The notes under the pieces are model-generated. The model had not been told where the DNA came from. It saw nothing but the letters and a program-made list of their open reading frames with translations, and ran no database searches. Positions 1 through 11,619 of a stretch of 64,000 nt of DNA are shown here, one piece after another. Positions within the stretch are counted from its first letter, which is position 1. The number at the start of each line of letters is the position of its first letter. The stretch comes from Prosopocoilus inquinatus (taxonomy: Eukaryota; Arthropoda; Insecta; Coleoptera; Lucanidae): the NCBI GenBank assembly GCA_036172665.1, contig CM069879.1, positions 21,801,924 through 21,865,923 on the forward strand. The letters are read 5' to 3'. The position numbers were made by a program, and so were the translations under genes.

Positions 1-1150
1 ACTGAACCCTTCTAAAGTCTTATTTAATTTGTGATACCAACTCCTACCTACCTGAGAAATATTTTTTTTTTAACAAATATACCTTGTCTCTTCGACGAAC
101 TTCGTGAAGCATGGCACGTGCTTTTGTTTTGACGGCATTGTCATTGGAGTTTACTATACTTATCAGGATATCTTCAAAATATTTTAGTAGCTCCATAAAA
201 ATTTCCTCTTCAATGGTTGAATTCCTGGCTTACGGTTGGAACCGCGTCTCTCGGATTTCTTCTATTGCCTATGTTTCGTTCTCGCAGCAGCAGCACCACC
301 ACCAACAGTGGCAGCCCTGAAGAAGGTCTTCTGCAGTGGAGAACGAAACGTCGGCAGTAGAAGAAATCCGAGAGACACGGTTTCAACCGGAAGCCAGGAA
401 TTAAACCATGGACGACGGCCGCGGAAGCGTTCAAGTTAAACCAATTTCCTCTTCTAGCTCTCCGTTGAGATAGGCATCTCCACATCAAATTTACGAATTT
501 TCGTTCCATCACGGGCAGCTAAGGATGTCACAAAACGAATGGTACTCAAGCGCGCCACAGGAGCAAATATCTCCAAGAAATGAATTCCAGGCCGTTGAGT
601 AAATCTTTGAGTCACTAATCGTGCCTTTCTTCTCGTGAAGGTCCCATCAGAATTGATTTTATTCCGCAGCACAATACGACCGCTGGCGACAGCGACCGTT
701 CGGGCGATCCACAAGTACCCAGGTGTCATTCTTGATCACAGATTTGATCTCAGTTACAATGGCTTCGTGCCTTTCTCTTGCGTCGGGACTCGCCATTGCT
801 TGTTTCATCGGAATTTGTGAAAGAAAACAATACTCTTCATTTACTGAGATTACAACTTGTTTTATCGTGTATTGTTTTCCTCTTGAACCCGTCCTGATGA
901 ACCTCGGACGTCCACGACCTCTGACCGAAATCTTATTTTGATACCTGCATTCCACTTCCCCTTCTTCCGAGAATCTTTGACCATCAACTTCCTTAAAAAT
1001 GTGTTTTTTCTCGTCGTCAGGCTCTTGTATACGTGCTTCCAAATCCAGAACATTGTCAACAGTCATCATCTTCCTTTTGGTTTGAACGAACTGATACTTT
1101 AGGAATTGACAACTCGATTTCAGCAAAAAGGCGGGACTGCTCAGAATCAT
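1..1150 (-). pseudogene. Copia reverse transcriptase (RVT_2) remnant, interrupted
   Basis: The integrase-RT linker and RT N-terminus read ASPDARERHEAIVTEIKSVI, then KNDTWVLVDRPNG, then NSDGTFTRRKARLV and FAPVARLSTIRFV, the standard start of the Copia RVT_2 domain. The frame shifts near 480 into AYLNGELEEEI and is cut at 454 by the 231-bp element. It resumes at 211 with EEEIFMELLKYFEDIL, then KARAMLHEV, and near base 46 RSWYHKLNKTL, reaching the window edge. The YVDD box would lie outside. At least one frameshift and the insertion disable it. Confidence 0.85.
212..442. mobile_element. 231-bp inverted-repeat insertion with 12-bp TSD
   Basis: The segment is flanked by perfect direct repeats AATTTCCTCTTC (200-211 and 443-454), and Copia RT homology is continuous if it is removed. 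It is an imperfect palindrome: arms at about 213-285 and 338-410 pair at roughly 85 percent, with a loop containing CAG/CAC triplets. The plus strand carries CTGAAGA (317-323) and CGAAACGTCGG (344-354), the core boxes of hammerhead ribozymes found in Penelope-like pseudo-LTRs and retrozymes. Helix II between them pairs poorly, so activity is doubtful. Best guess is a Penelope-associated or other foldback non-autonomous element. Confidence 0.75.
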
Positions 1151-1228
1151 TCTTGTTTCAAGAAGTCTTCACATTAACTCCGCCCCCAACAGCCAAATCA
1201 CGAATATTGTTTTCAATGAAGTGACTTA

Positions 1229-1903
1229 TCACGATTTTCTTCTTATCAGATGATCAAATTCGGTAAGCCTTCGACTCTTCAGCGCCAAAAAGATACTCTC
1301 TCGTCCACGGGATTCAAATACGTTCTGTCCTGGCTCCCTGTCGAGGTAAGTAACTCTGGAACAAAAAATTCGAAAATAATTAATACAAGGTATTTTCCCT
1401 GTCCATGCTTTGAACAGTGTTCGGCCGTTCAGGCTCTTTGTAGGCATCCGATTTTTCATGTGGTTTGCTGTACTTACTGTCTCGGCCCAAAGTGTATCAG
1501 GCAAATCCGAATCCATCAACATACATCTTGCAGTATCAAGGAGAATTCTGTTCTTCCTTTCAGCAGTACCATTCAGTTCTGGGTTATGTTATAAGGGATC
1601 GTCAATTTTATTCCTTTGTTCTTGAGATGTTCTTTGAACTCATGACGTATATTCACGTGCGTTATCAGATTGCAGCGATTTTACGTACTTGCTTTCTGCT
1701 TCTCAACTGAAGCTATGAAGTCAGCCGTAGCTTTGAAGACTTCGGATTTTGCTCTCAAGAAGCTTTGTCTCGTTGAACTCTACAAAATATTTCGATCCTC
1801 CAATCGATGCCATCCTAATAGGACCACACGCGTCCGTGTGTATCAGTTCCAAGGTGTCGTCTGTGTTCCTATATGATCTCTCTGGAAACGGAATTCTTGA
1901 CAT
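1229..1903 (-). pseudogene. Copia integrase remnant (broken)
   Basis: Two frames carry recognisable pieces. At 1903-1721, RIPFPERSYRNTDDTLELIH followed by TDACGPIRMASIGGSKYFV is the GAG_pre-integrase/rve boundary with the first catalytic Asp. At 1522-1229, LPDTLWAETVSTANHMKNRM and the following TPFE-like segment are the end of the integrase core, including the region where the catalytic Glu would lie. The stretch between them is frameshifted. Integrase would insert the cDNA into host DNA; this copy cannot. Confidence 0.8.
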
Positions 1904-1967
1904 CTTCTTCTACAGCAACATAATTGTCAGTTGATCCTGATTCAAAATTACTTCCATGTTCGGAAGT

Positions 1968-2207
1968 TTAGGAACGGAATCCAAAAATTAATTCAGATGT
2001 ACACGCAGGTCGCCTTCTTCCATCATTTTGAGGAGACTCCAGTGTTGTCTTCCTTGCAGGGCCTTTAGATTCGTGGATCTCCTGAAGTCTCAAGCACATA
2101 GCGTGTGACGTCGCAAAATTTTTAAATTGTTTTAATTCACTCGAATTGATTGATGTTTTTATCTTTTCTGATTCAATTCTGTACATCGATTTGGGTTCCC
2201 GTGCCAT
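1968..2207 (-). pseudogene. Copia gag N-terminal fragment
   Basis: The 79-residue frame contains CLRLQEIHESKGPARKTTL, matching the conserved Copia gag segment (typically W-x-x-L-x-x-I-H-x-S-K-G-P-A-R-K). Gag forms the retrotransposon capsid. The frame ends soon after this segment and the CCHC knuckle is missing, so this is a truncated remnant fused by deletion to pre-integrase sequence. The ATG at 2207 follows shortly after the leader and is a plausible original start. Confidence 0.7.
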
Positions 2208-2444
2208 GTTCGGGTTTCACCAGAGTGCTGTTACATTTTGTAATATAACATTATGGGAATTTTTATATACACAAGTAACAAACTATGTTTTTTTTATCAT
2301 GGAGAACATAACACATATTAACGTAAACCCTAGACGCGATTAAGACTCGGCAAACATTCTTGATTTGTTCTGACATTACTAATCAAATAAATATAATTCA
2401 ATTTATCGCACACTGCCCTGCGTTCTGTTAATTTTACAATATAA

Positions 2445-2776
2445 TGTTACGAATTTGGGGTTCACAAATTATAGTCATTAAATTCCAGAACACTTTAATT
2501 ATAACCTGCGGCTTACTACAATTAAAAACACAATTATAATGAGTTTGTCTATCAAATAACACTTTTACAAAATGTATTTTCTATTTATTCGAGGTACGAA
2601 TCCTTCGCTCGCTAACTTCATAACTATCACTCCTGACGGATCGGACGGCTTATATAGCAGAGCCCTCTATTGCTCCAACATACTGGAATAATCGAGTAGT
2701 CTCCAGTCATGTTCTGTGACGTAAGGTGGCCTACTGATGCTAAAAATAGATCTGTTTGCGCGTGGCGGCTGTAACA
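2445..2776 (-). repeat. Copia 5' LTR (332 bp)
   Basis: On the minus strand this segment begins TGTTAC and ends GTAACA, the inverted terminal hexamers expected of an LTR. Inside it are a TATATAA box (2650-2656 on the plus strand) and, further 3', an AATAAA signal just after CCTCG, giving the U3-R-U5 order. It lies directly upstream of the gag remnant. The 3' LTR is beyond the window, so LTR-LTR identity (insertion age) cannot be judged. A (TAA)n-like run abuts the outer edge and obscures any 5-bp target duplication. Confidence 0.75.
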
Positions 2777-4717
2777 ATAATAATAATATAATATATGGAG
2801 CTTACCAAAAAATACATAGATACACACAAAAATGATGAGAGGTAGCCCAGTTTTTAATACACACCCTGTATGTCGTAAACAAAAAGGAAACAGTTAATAA
2901 AATTTAGGTATGTGGGTTGTCTTTGAAAATTGCAATTCCAAAGGAGGCCCAAATCCCCACAATTAATTACCACCATCAGAGTACATAAACACTGGGTTAA
3001 TAAAACCCCATTTAGCCGGACGAAAACAATAAGTTATTAATCAATCGGTTGGTCGGAGCAAAGTTAAACTTTTAATTAATCACGGCGACGTCAGGCGGCG
3101 GCGGTAATACCAACTTGTGCTGCTTTTTATTTCCACTTTTCATTTCCGAACGATGCAAACGGCGGCGGCGGCGGAGGAAGTGAACCGAGAAGCCACCCAC
3201 GCGACCAGGTATAATTTATAAATCATTGACCTACCGCACGCATTGACGACGCTGATTTATCGCGCAAATCCGTTCGCTCTGTACGAACGGGACGTTTTGA
3301 AAAGACTGTTAATTTATTGAGCGTCTGCTCCTGCAGATGTGAACTCTCGCTCAAAGAAAAACAAGAATCGGCGACGCTGATTAATCATTTTGTACACTTT
3401 AAAGTAACATGCGGTCGTTAAAGAAGCACAGGCACGGGGCACCCTGTATAATACTACATTTTTCAATTTCAAATTTTTATTTCTTGAATTTGCAAAAAAT
3501 GTTTCTGTTTTTCTTTTAGAAATTGTATTATGTCTTGAAAATGTTTCATCACTCAGAACGTCTGAGTAATACGCGGCGGTTTATGCAAGTTAACAATTTC
3601 TATAGCGTGTTCTAATCTTAGAATGCAGTACGAGCCTTACGGAGAATGTGGAGAGATAAGGATAGCGTTATTGAAAAATCACGAACGATAGAAAGGGAAG
3701 CATATACTGATTCTTCATACTAACGTTGGAACGCGCTAATGTTTGTCAATCGTAATTAAACCGACTGTGTTTAGGGTATATCGAATGACAATATTGATGG
3801 TAAACCAGTTGTAGCTACATACTAGGCCACAGAATTATTTACTGTGCTATTTACGTGTTCAACATACCCCTATTTTAAAATCATAAGTGTCATTGATAAA
3901 GTCCGTTAAGTCCGGGAAGTGACTTATTAAAGCAAGAGTTTAACTCTCGGTGTTATAGGATACAATTTTTTATTTCATACTAACTTCACGCTTTAGCCTA
4001 GGGTTGTTAAACTTTTTTAAGAAACGACCCCTTACAAGAAAATAAAAATGTCCATTTTCATTACCGCCACCTATTAAATTTAATTAATACCAAGATTCTA
4101 AAATAGATGGATGTGTAGATAAACCAACTAATAAATAAAGCTAAATGAATTTAATAATAAATTTCGTTAAATTACGATAACTTTTTTATTTTCTCTTCAG
4201 TTTAATATTACATATGTAGGTCTAGTCTGTCTTATTACTAAACTGTTTAAAAAGTGGTTTTGAGTACGTTATGAAATGTGATTTAAGTTAACTAAAGTTG
4301 AATACTATCTAAGGAAGAAGTATATTGTCCCCTTTTCTATGTTCGCCACTGTACAATGTGTAAATCAGATTTTAATTTAATTTGATATTACTCGTAAATT
4401 TTCTACTTTTTCTGTATAAACTATCAGGTAGACTTCAATTTCGACAACTAACAGTTCATCGACTCGCTATAAGAACCTCGGAGGTTAATCGAATCCCTTG
4501 GATACCGCAGTTTTAACCTTTTAACTAAGGAACTTGTACGGTACAGGGTGACCACGGCCCCCTTTAACTCATTTATTTTTGATTTCAGGAGAAAATATTA
4601 AATACAAAACTTATAGGGATTAACACAAATTGTCTCTGTGTGCACCCAGAAAAACAATTGATGATCGAATAAGCGAGATTTAAACTAAACTTACTTTTTT
4701 CTTTTTAATGGAACACC
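2777..4717. other. Non-coding stretch, no gene seen
   Basis: AT-rich sequence without recognisable coding motifs. It holds CACCCTGTA motifs at about 2866 and 3436 and TACAGGGTG at about 4543, resembling Tc1/mariner-type MITE ends but not clearly paired. A GC-richer, CpG-containing segment with GGCGGCGGCGG runs at 3060-3200. The last part (4543-4719) might be a short MITE ending in ACACCCTG. Confidence 0.5.
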
Positions 4718-5853
4718 CTGCATATTCTTCCGAATCTAATAGGTCTAGAATTGTTAGCGTTTATCAACTGTCATATTTGAAAAATTTGACGTTTTTCGCC
4801 TATAATTCTATTGACAGTTCCTATTCAAGTAAACTAGTTTTGTTTGTACAGCATCTGAGAAAAAGTAATTTTTTGAAATCTCGTGTGAAAATGTTCGTGC
4901 CATGATTTTTTACGATTTCAAATGGGGTCTAACGCCGAAACAATGCCTCGATCGGCTTCATTTGGCTTTTGGAGATGACACACCATCAAAGAGCAGTGTT
5001 TATAATTGGTTTGGTTGGTTGTTGCCACTAATGTAGATGCTGTGCGTGAAATGCTTGAGCGAGATCGACATGTGACATACCGTGAGATTCAAACATCCTT
5101 ACGCATTGACATGAAAGCAGACAGAAGCACGGTCGTGTCAAATAGTGCGAAGAAATGCTCAAGAAATTCAATGGAGGTCGCTCAAATTTAGTTTATAACA
5201 TCGTTACTGGTAACGAAACGTGGATCTATTCGTACGAGCCAGAAAGTAAACAACAATCTACCGTTTGGGTATTTCAAAATGAACCAAAACCAACAAAAGT
5301 TGTCCGTTCACGCAGTGCTGCGAAGCAAATGATAGTTTATTTCTTTGGTTTAACTGGACATGTAGCAACCGTGAATTTAGAGGATCGAAAAACCGTGAAT
5401 GCTGATTGGTATACTACAATTTGTTTGCCGGAAGTCATCGATCAAATAAGAAGAAACAATCGAAATCGACGAATTATTCTCCTTCATGACAACGCCAGCT
5501 CTCACTCAGCCCGTCAAACAGTTGATTTTTTGTCCAACAAAAATGTTGAATTAATGACTCATTGTCCATATTCACCTGATTTATCACCTAATGATTTCTT
5601 TTTGTTCCCAAATATCAAAAATAAAATTCGTGGTGAGAGATTTTCGTCGGCTGAAGCAGCGGTTGAAACATTCCGGACACTGGTTTCTGAGGTACCATCT
5701 TTAGAGTGGAAAACGTGCTTTGGAAATTGATTCGAGCGTATGCAAAAGTGTATTGACGTCAGAGGCGAATACTTCGAAAAACAATGATACCGTTTACCAA
5801 ATTTCATATGCGTTTTTTCATACCGTTTCCAGAAACTTTTCCAGCAGCCCAGG
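4718..5853 (+). mobile_element. mariner transposon, copy 1 (degenerate)
   Basis: The body is closely similar over its length to the reverse complement of copy 2 (10114-11406), including the 5' untranslated segment with GGTCTAGAATTGTTAGCG and the 3' end CCAGAAACTTTTCCAGCAGC at 5829-5848. The 5' TIR has diverged or been replaced from about 4725 leftwards, next to an ACACCCTGCA motif. It contains the transposase pseudogene 4875-5786. Confidence 0.85.
4875..5786 (+). pseudogene. mariner transposase pseudogene (copy 1)
   Basis: Mariner transposases cut and paste their own DNA at TA sites using an N-terminal paired helix-turn-helix region and a DD34D catalytic domain. Against copy 2, this copy has lost its start codon (TTTTGAAATC in place of an ATG), lacks about 22 codons after the first HTH (NWF joins to VVATNV), and has a second deletion that removes the WIPHNLTEAQ linker segment. 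It reads TGNETW where the family has TGDETW, so the first catalytic Asp is Asn. The later catalytic residues remain in LLHDNASSHS and LSPNDFFLF. A TGG-to-TGA stop ends the open frame at 5730, 18 codons before the normal end EYFEKQ. It is dead. Confidence 0.92.
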
Positions 5854-6089
5854 TACATACATTAAACTAATAATGTAGAAGTTGTCAATAAAATAATTAT
5901 GTGTATAAAACTTGAATAATGATCCTTTTATACTGAGAAATGTGATTCAAAACATGTTAAAAAGATGTACAGTTCGCGTAGAAAAAATAGGGCACGCTTT
6001 AAATACGTTTTACATTAAATTTTCTGTCATTTTTTAAATGATGACGATAATTGATAATTGATATGTCACAATTGACGCATCCAAATAGT

Positions 6090-6420
6090 TTTGAGTTATT
6101 CAATCCCGTTAAAACATCGTCGATGATGGAAGTCAGAGCAGCATTGGTTGATATTTTTATCTAAGAAGCCATGTTGAGACGGACTAATGTATTCGTTTTT
6201 TGTAAGATAATTTAATAACTGTTTTTTTTTAAGAACAGCTTCAAATATTGTTGATGTAGAAGGTAGAATCGCAATTGGTCTGGTTGTAGACAGAAGATTT
6301 GTCACCTTTTATTATAAATCCGAATTATTTTCTAGGTGTTGAACATGTCCGGATAAATGCCGTTTTCTAAGAATTTCTGAATTAATAATATTCGAGATCG
6401 GCAAATTAATTTGATAACTT
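6090..6420 (-). pseudogene. LINE reverse transcriptase fragment (CR1/Jockey-like)
   Basis: The minus strand reads, with frame shifts, GIYPDMFNT, then IKGDKSSV, then TRPIAILPSTSTIFEAVLKK and LLNYLTKNEYISPSQHGFL. These are the fingers motifs of non-LTR reverse transcriptases (KVVPIYKKGD, NYRPISLLP, SQHGFRKG). Only this roughly 330-bp piece of the RT is recognisable; palm and endonuclease are absent. It lies about 240 bp beyond the end of mariner copy 1. Confidence 0.8.
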
Positions 6421-9400
6421 TAATGAACTTTTTTTAACTTTTGTAGAATAAATAGTTTTCTTTTTTAGGAAATAGAATACAAGATTTTGCTGTGTATGGC
6501 GCTGTAAATATGGTTATGTTAAATTCAATTATAATAATTTTCAATTTTGGGCAACAGATGGCGCTCCCGAAAGACGCGCGTGAATTTGAAATTTTTCAAT
6601 TTAATTAAACAATCGTTTTCACTGAATCTGAGAATATAAAGACGAAATCGCGTTATTGATTAAATTATTCTCCGATATGGGATAATAGAGCGTCTCAAGG
6701 TCTGTAATATAAAACTTTTATTTATAGGAGCCAGAAAATTTGTGAACCAAACTGGACTGAGAATAGTAACGATGGCAAGATTAATAACTAGTAATATTAC
6801 AAATTACATACGGAAATTAGTTTATTAATTGGTATACAATTTATTATATCTAAATAGAATGGTCCACGCTTCTCTTAGATTTCCTCGTTTTTCTTCTTCG
6901 AATTTCGGCAATGTTTTGTCCACTCTGCTTGCTTGCTGGGTTCTTGCTGCACAGTGACAAGGTCAGCTGTAGAGAAGTCCTAATGAAGTGCCTTACCAGA
7001 GTGGACGAAATCGGAAGCAGAAAGATGCCGTTTCAGCCTAGTGGAAAATTAAGAAGCGACAAAGTAGAATGTTCTTTTTTAATGAAGTACATAGTTAGTT
7101 ACAATTATTTCTCATTATTATTCTAGAAATACCCGGTTGGTAAACGAAATAATCTTTCTTTATTTTTTAAGAGAAAGGGTATTGCTTTGCCCAGCGTTAT
7201 GACTGCCGCATTAGGGTAAGTTCATAATGAAGCTGTGATGATAGCTGATAGCGGATTGTAGTAATGAGAATTGAACTGGCTGTTCCTTTGCGTGCAGAAA
7301 CATCCATCTATTATCTGTCATCACAGCTCCGTTATGAACTTAACTTCTATAAAAATGGTGTCCTACTCCTACATTCGATACCCAAATAATGTTCAGTAGC
7401 AGAAGATATATCTGATATTGAAATCCTCTGTGAATAAAAGAACGAAATTGTTAAAGATGACAAGGCGTCATAAATTCGCATAACTTACCTGTGTGTATTC
7501 ACACGCTTCTAATTAGAGCAAAATAGCGCGGGCATTGCAGAGTGCTTTCAGAATCGGAGGACATAGTCACATTCGAATTATGGTCCTTACGGACAATAAC
7601 TCCCCAAAAAACAGGATGAAACACAACAAACAACAACATTCTTTTACTGTTACCTTAACAATGCCAGGGATCGAGATGAGATGACCGCTGGCGCCGTGAG
7701 CGCGAAAATGAACGTGCGGAATCAGCCAGTCCTAATAATAAGTATAATATTTCGTGGATGAAATACGCATGTCTTAATCTTCACGAAATAGAAAGTGTGA
7801 TATATTATGGGTGAGAATAACTAGGTTGCAAAAGCAACTGTAATACTGAACAAAGCCGTTTGATGGAGTTTCAGAACTGTGTTGCTTTGGATTGATTTAT
7901 TTAGAAGTGGTTCTTCGATTAATGGCATATCTATTTAATTGGTTTATGTTTTTAAGGTAGCCCAATTTTTCTGTGAAGTCGCTTATGCATTTGTGTACCT
8001 ACCAATAAAGGCATATTTTTATTACCAAAAAGTCCGGGCATCGTTTGCTAGAGTACAAACACTCCCTGGACTTGTGTAACGTGCGATTTCCCGGTACTTA
8101 AATTAATAATGTAAAGTGGAATATGTTGGACATTAAGAAATAAAGAAGTTAATAAATTTAATTTATACAACGAGCAGGACGAAACTGAAATTCGAGCGAC
8201 TTTGTGTCGACCTTTTCAATTTCGCCAGTTTGCTTTTTTTTTGTTCATCCGTAAGAAGTAATTTTAAATAAACGCGATTGTAAACAAAGGCCAACTCGCA
8301 ACTCGTCCCTTTGAAACACAAATGCTAAGTAAAAAAGCCAATTAAGACGGACGAGGGAATGAATTCGTTTTTTCGGCCCGCTTTTAAGCGAGTGAACGTT
8401 TTTAATAAAAAGCACACGAGAGAAGAAACTCTGCCGGTAATTTGATAAATTTAAGGCAAAAGGATCATGTTTGTCGTTAACGTTCTTGGAAAGAAAATGT
8501 CTGCACTTAAAGGAATTCGAGATGAAGCGCACGGTAAAGATAGTTAAAACATTATTTTTCCTGCTTTTGATGATGTTACAGTTACCCAATGTTGAGCTTG
8601 CCCCAGCTCGCAAGATTGTTTTTCTTTCATTCTTTATCTTTGATGCCAACTGCACCTAAATATTTAACAATTTAGTTTCTGCGGTCGCCTTTAAATTAGG
8701 TATGTTTTATCTCCGGGAATATCGCCATTTTTCCCGGAGATTAATTCCGAAGACTTTAAATTGTGTATTTGGAGTATAGTGCCAGACAAAATAAACGCGA
8801 CGTTACAGTTTCGAAGTCGGTATTTTCTTTTTACCTTCGCCTTGTAATATAAGCACTCGACTACTGTAAAACATTCCATAATTTATATATTTGCATACGT
8901 AACGCGGATTTACCTTGTACAAACACTTTCCGTGAGAGAATCAACTGCGTAGCTGCAGTGGCTGCGTAGATTTCCGATTCGCGCGCCATCTTTAAATATT
9001 TGCGCTCTCCAACTTGTTCCATTTAAGTTCGCAACTAGCAGATGGCTCTGCAAATAAACGTTCGCGCGGCAAATACTAGTACTACAACAGGAATGTGCTG
9101 TATTCGCGAACGCTTATGTTCTTTCGTGCGGAGTGTTTATTTTGCGTCGCCCGGAAATCGATCAAATAAATTTGACGTTAACCCAATATGGGGTAATTTT
9201 TCAGGTAATTTGGCAGACGATCGGGCCCGTCGATGATTATTATCAATTACCGACGAAATAGAAGTTTATTTCACGCAGACGTAAATAATTGCCTTATTAA
9301 ATTTACCTTACCGGCTTTTACCTTGCCTCTTGAAGGATGCTCCTATCACCAAAAGAGATGGATGGATCTTACATTTTAATAAATAATACGCATATACACA

Positions 9401-9479
9401 TAAAGACAACTTTGACATCTCCTTCAATGATAAATAATAAATAAACTATAGAAATTATACTATAACGAAATTTCAAAGC
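6421..9479. other. Non-coding stretch, no gene seen
   Basis: Apart from the small MITE at 7217-7342, nothing is recognisable. The longest open frame (8655-8245, minus, 136 codons) has no known motif, no plausible codon bias and overlaps a frame on the other strand, so it is not called a gene. Confidence 0.5.
7217..7342. mobile_element. Short MITE (about 126 bp) with 30-bp TIRs
   Basis: The left end TAAGTTCATAATGAAGCTGT continues GATGATAG, and the right end is its inverted partner (reverse complement TAAGTTCATAACGGAGCTGT, then GATGACAG). The arms differ at only a few positions over about 30 bp. No coding capacity. The target duplication is unclear, so the superfamily is not assigned. Confidence 0.7.
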
Positions 9480-10113
9480 AGGATAATATATTAATAAGAC
9501 TTGGAGAGATCATGTATGTATGTACAAACAGGAAAATTGCAGATAATACACCAACACAAATCATGAAAACAGAATAAAGAGTGCAATTTATAGTGAATAC
9601 AAAGTTCAGTTATAAAGAGTTTGATATGATAAAATGGACACAACCAGGAAGAATTGATAAGAAACAAGAACTGCAAGTCCGTGATCTTACAACAGAGGGG
9701 CAAACATCCCCCTCGCATCAGCTCAATATTCAAATGTAAAATACAAAGGAATCGGGCAGACAAGAAAACTGGCAAAAAAATGGAATCTGGCGATGACAAC
9801 AAGAAACCGAAGCTTCAAGTATAGAGTATGAATGGAGAACGATAAGGGAAGGTGCCATTAGCGCAGCTGTATGAAAGAGAGAAAAGAGAGGAAATAAAGT
9901 CTGATTCCATATGTAATATGAAAAATTACTAGTAAGCACAACGTAGGCAAGAATAAAACGGTTAGAATCCGGTTAACAAGAAGATGTGAATATGTACATA
10001 GAAAATCAGAAAAAATATAGACAAGACAAGACAAGCTACCATAGCAAAGCGAAAAGAAATTTAGCGAACGTGTAAAGGAAATCAAGATGGGAACTGAAAT
10101 AACAGAAGTAATA

Positions 10114-11406
10114 CGTGGGCTGCTGGAAAAGTTTCTGGAGACGGTATGAAAAAACGCATATGAAATTTGGTAAACGGTATCATTGTTTTTCGAAGTATTC
10201 GCCTTTGACGTCAATACACTTTTGCACACGCTCGAACCAATTTCTAAAGCACGTTTTCCACTCTAAAGATGGTACCTCAGAAACCAGTGTCCGGAATGTT
10301 TCAACCGCTGCTTCAGCCGACGAAAATCGCTCACCACGCATTTTATTTTTGATATTTGGGAACAAAAAGAAATCATTAGGTGATAAATCAAGTGAATATG
10401 GACAATGAGTCATTAATTCAACATTTTTGTTGGACAAAAAATCAACTCTTTGACGGGCTGAGTGAGAGCTGGCGTTGTCATGATGGAGAATAATTCGTCG
10501 ATTTCGATTGTTTCTTCTTATTTGATCGATGACTTCCGGCAAACAAATTGTAGTATATCAATCAGCATTCACGGTTTTTCGATCCTCTAAAGCCACGATC
10601 GCTACATGTCCAGTTAAACCAAAGAAACAAGCAATCATTTGCTTCGCAACACTGCGTGAACGGACAACTTTTCTTGGTTTTGCTTCATTTTGGAATACCC
10701 AAACAGTAGATTGTTTACTTTCTGGCTCGTACCAATAGATCCACGTTTCGTCACCAGTAACGATGTTGTAAACTAAATTTGGACGACCTCCATTGAATTT
10801 CTTGAGCATTTCTTCGCACCATTTCACACGACCCTGCTTTTGCGCTTCTGTTAAATTGTGTGGGATCCAACGACTGCAAAGCTTTCGTACGTTCAAATGA
10901 TCATGCAAAATCTGATGTATTGCTTTCATGTCAATGCGTAAGGATGCTTGAATCTCACGGTATGTCACATGTCGATCTCGCTCAAGCATTTCACGCACAT
11001 CATCTACATTAGTGGCAACAACAGATGTTGATGGACGACCTTCACGAAATTCGTCACTGAGAGAGGTACGTCCACGCTGGAATTCGGCAAACCAATTATA
11101 AACACTGCTCTTTGATGGTGCTTCATCTCCAGGACCCAAATGAAGCCGATCGAGGCATTGTTTCGGCGTTAGACCACATTTGAAATCGTAAGAAATCATG
11201 GCACGAAAATGTTCACGCGAGATTTCCATGTCTACACAAAATTACTTTTTCTCAAATGCTGTACAAACAAAACTAGTTCACTTGGACAGAAACTGTCAAT
11301 AGAATTACCTATAGGCGAAAAACGTCAAATTTTTCAAATATGACAGTTGATAAGCGCTAACAATTCTAGACCTACTAGATTCCAGAAAATTTTGCAGCAG
11401 CCCACG
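10114..11406 (-). mobile_element. mariner transposon, copy 2 (nearly intact)
   Basis: Ends are inverted: CGTGGGCTGCTGGAAAAGTT at 10114 and, read from 11406 on the minus strand, CGTGGGCTGCTGCAAAATTT; TIR similarity extends about 27 bp with a few mismatches. TA precedes the 10114 end, but the other flank reads GA, so the TA duplication is incomplete. Length 1293 bp is typical for mariner. It is inserted in a decayed LINE and lies in opposite orientation to copy 1, 4.3 kb away. Confidence 0.93.
10180..11229 (-). pseudogene. mariner transposase, one in-frame stop (349 codons)
   Basis: Starting at the ATG at 11229, the frame runs 350 codons to a stop at 10180 with a single internal TGA (10558-10560), where copy 1 has TGG (NADWYTTIC). 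No frameshift is seen. The N-terminal DNA-binding region holds two helix-turn-helix parts (about residues 1-55 and 70-112), followed by WIPHNLTEAQ (121-130). The catalytic triad is D160 (TGDETW), D251 (HHDNAS) and D286 (LSPNDFF), with 34 residues between the last two, the mariner DD34D signature. Length fits the family (about 345). P280 of the usual YSPDL motif is Leu. The stop at codon 224 lies before the second Asp and should abolish activity. Confidence 0.95.
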
Positions 11407-11619
11407 GACTGACCTGCTGTATAAATATTGAATTGCAAAAAGCAGAAACGACCAAACCAACTATCACCACCAATGAAAAATTAAAAATGGATGAAACATT
11501 TCCAAGTGGCTGTATGAAACTTAAAAAAAATGATTACTATGTTGGAAACAGATAAGGTTCTAGAAAGGCCAGAAGAGTTGTCTAAATAAGAGAAAGTCAA
11601 AAATTGAAATAAAATAAGA

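Larger units (their letters stand above)
1..2776 (-). mobile_element. Copia-type LTR retrotransposon, 5' part, degenerate
   Basis: Read on the minus strand, the order is LTR (2776-2445), leader, gag fragment, integrase, reverse transcriptase, and the element runs off the left window edge. Integrase before RT is diagnostic for Ty1/Copia. Gag is followed within about 65 bp by the integrase entry motif, so gag zinc knuckle and protease are gone, an internal deletion of roughly a kilobase or more. Frameshifts and stops are frequent. The RT is split by a 231-bp insertion (212-442), but homology continues to base 1, with residues RSWYHKLNKTLEGF read from about 46 to 5. The element is not functional. 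The closest type is 1731-like Copia, judged only from the residues around the YLNGELEEEI and KARxML segments. Confidence 0.9.

Noticed and set aside
8245..8659. 136-codon minus and 62-codon plus frames
   Set aside because: No motif, no splice context and overlapping on opposite strands in ordinary AT-rich DNA.
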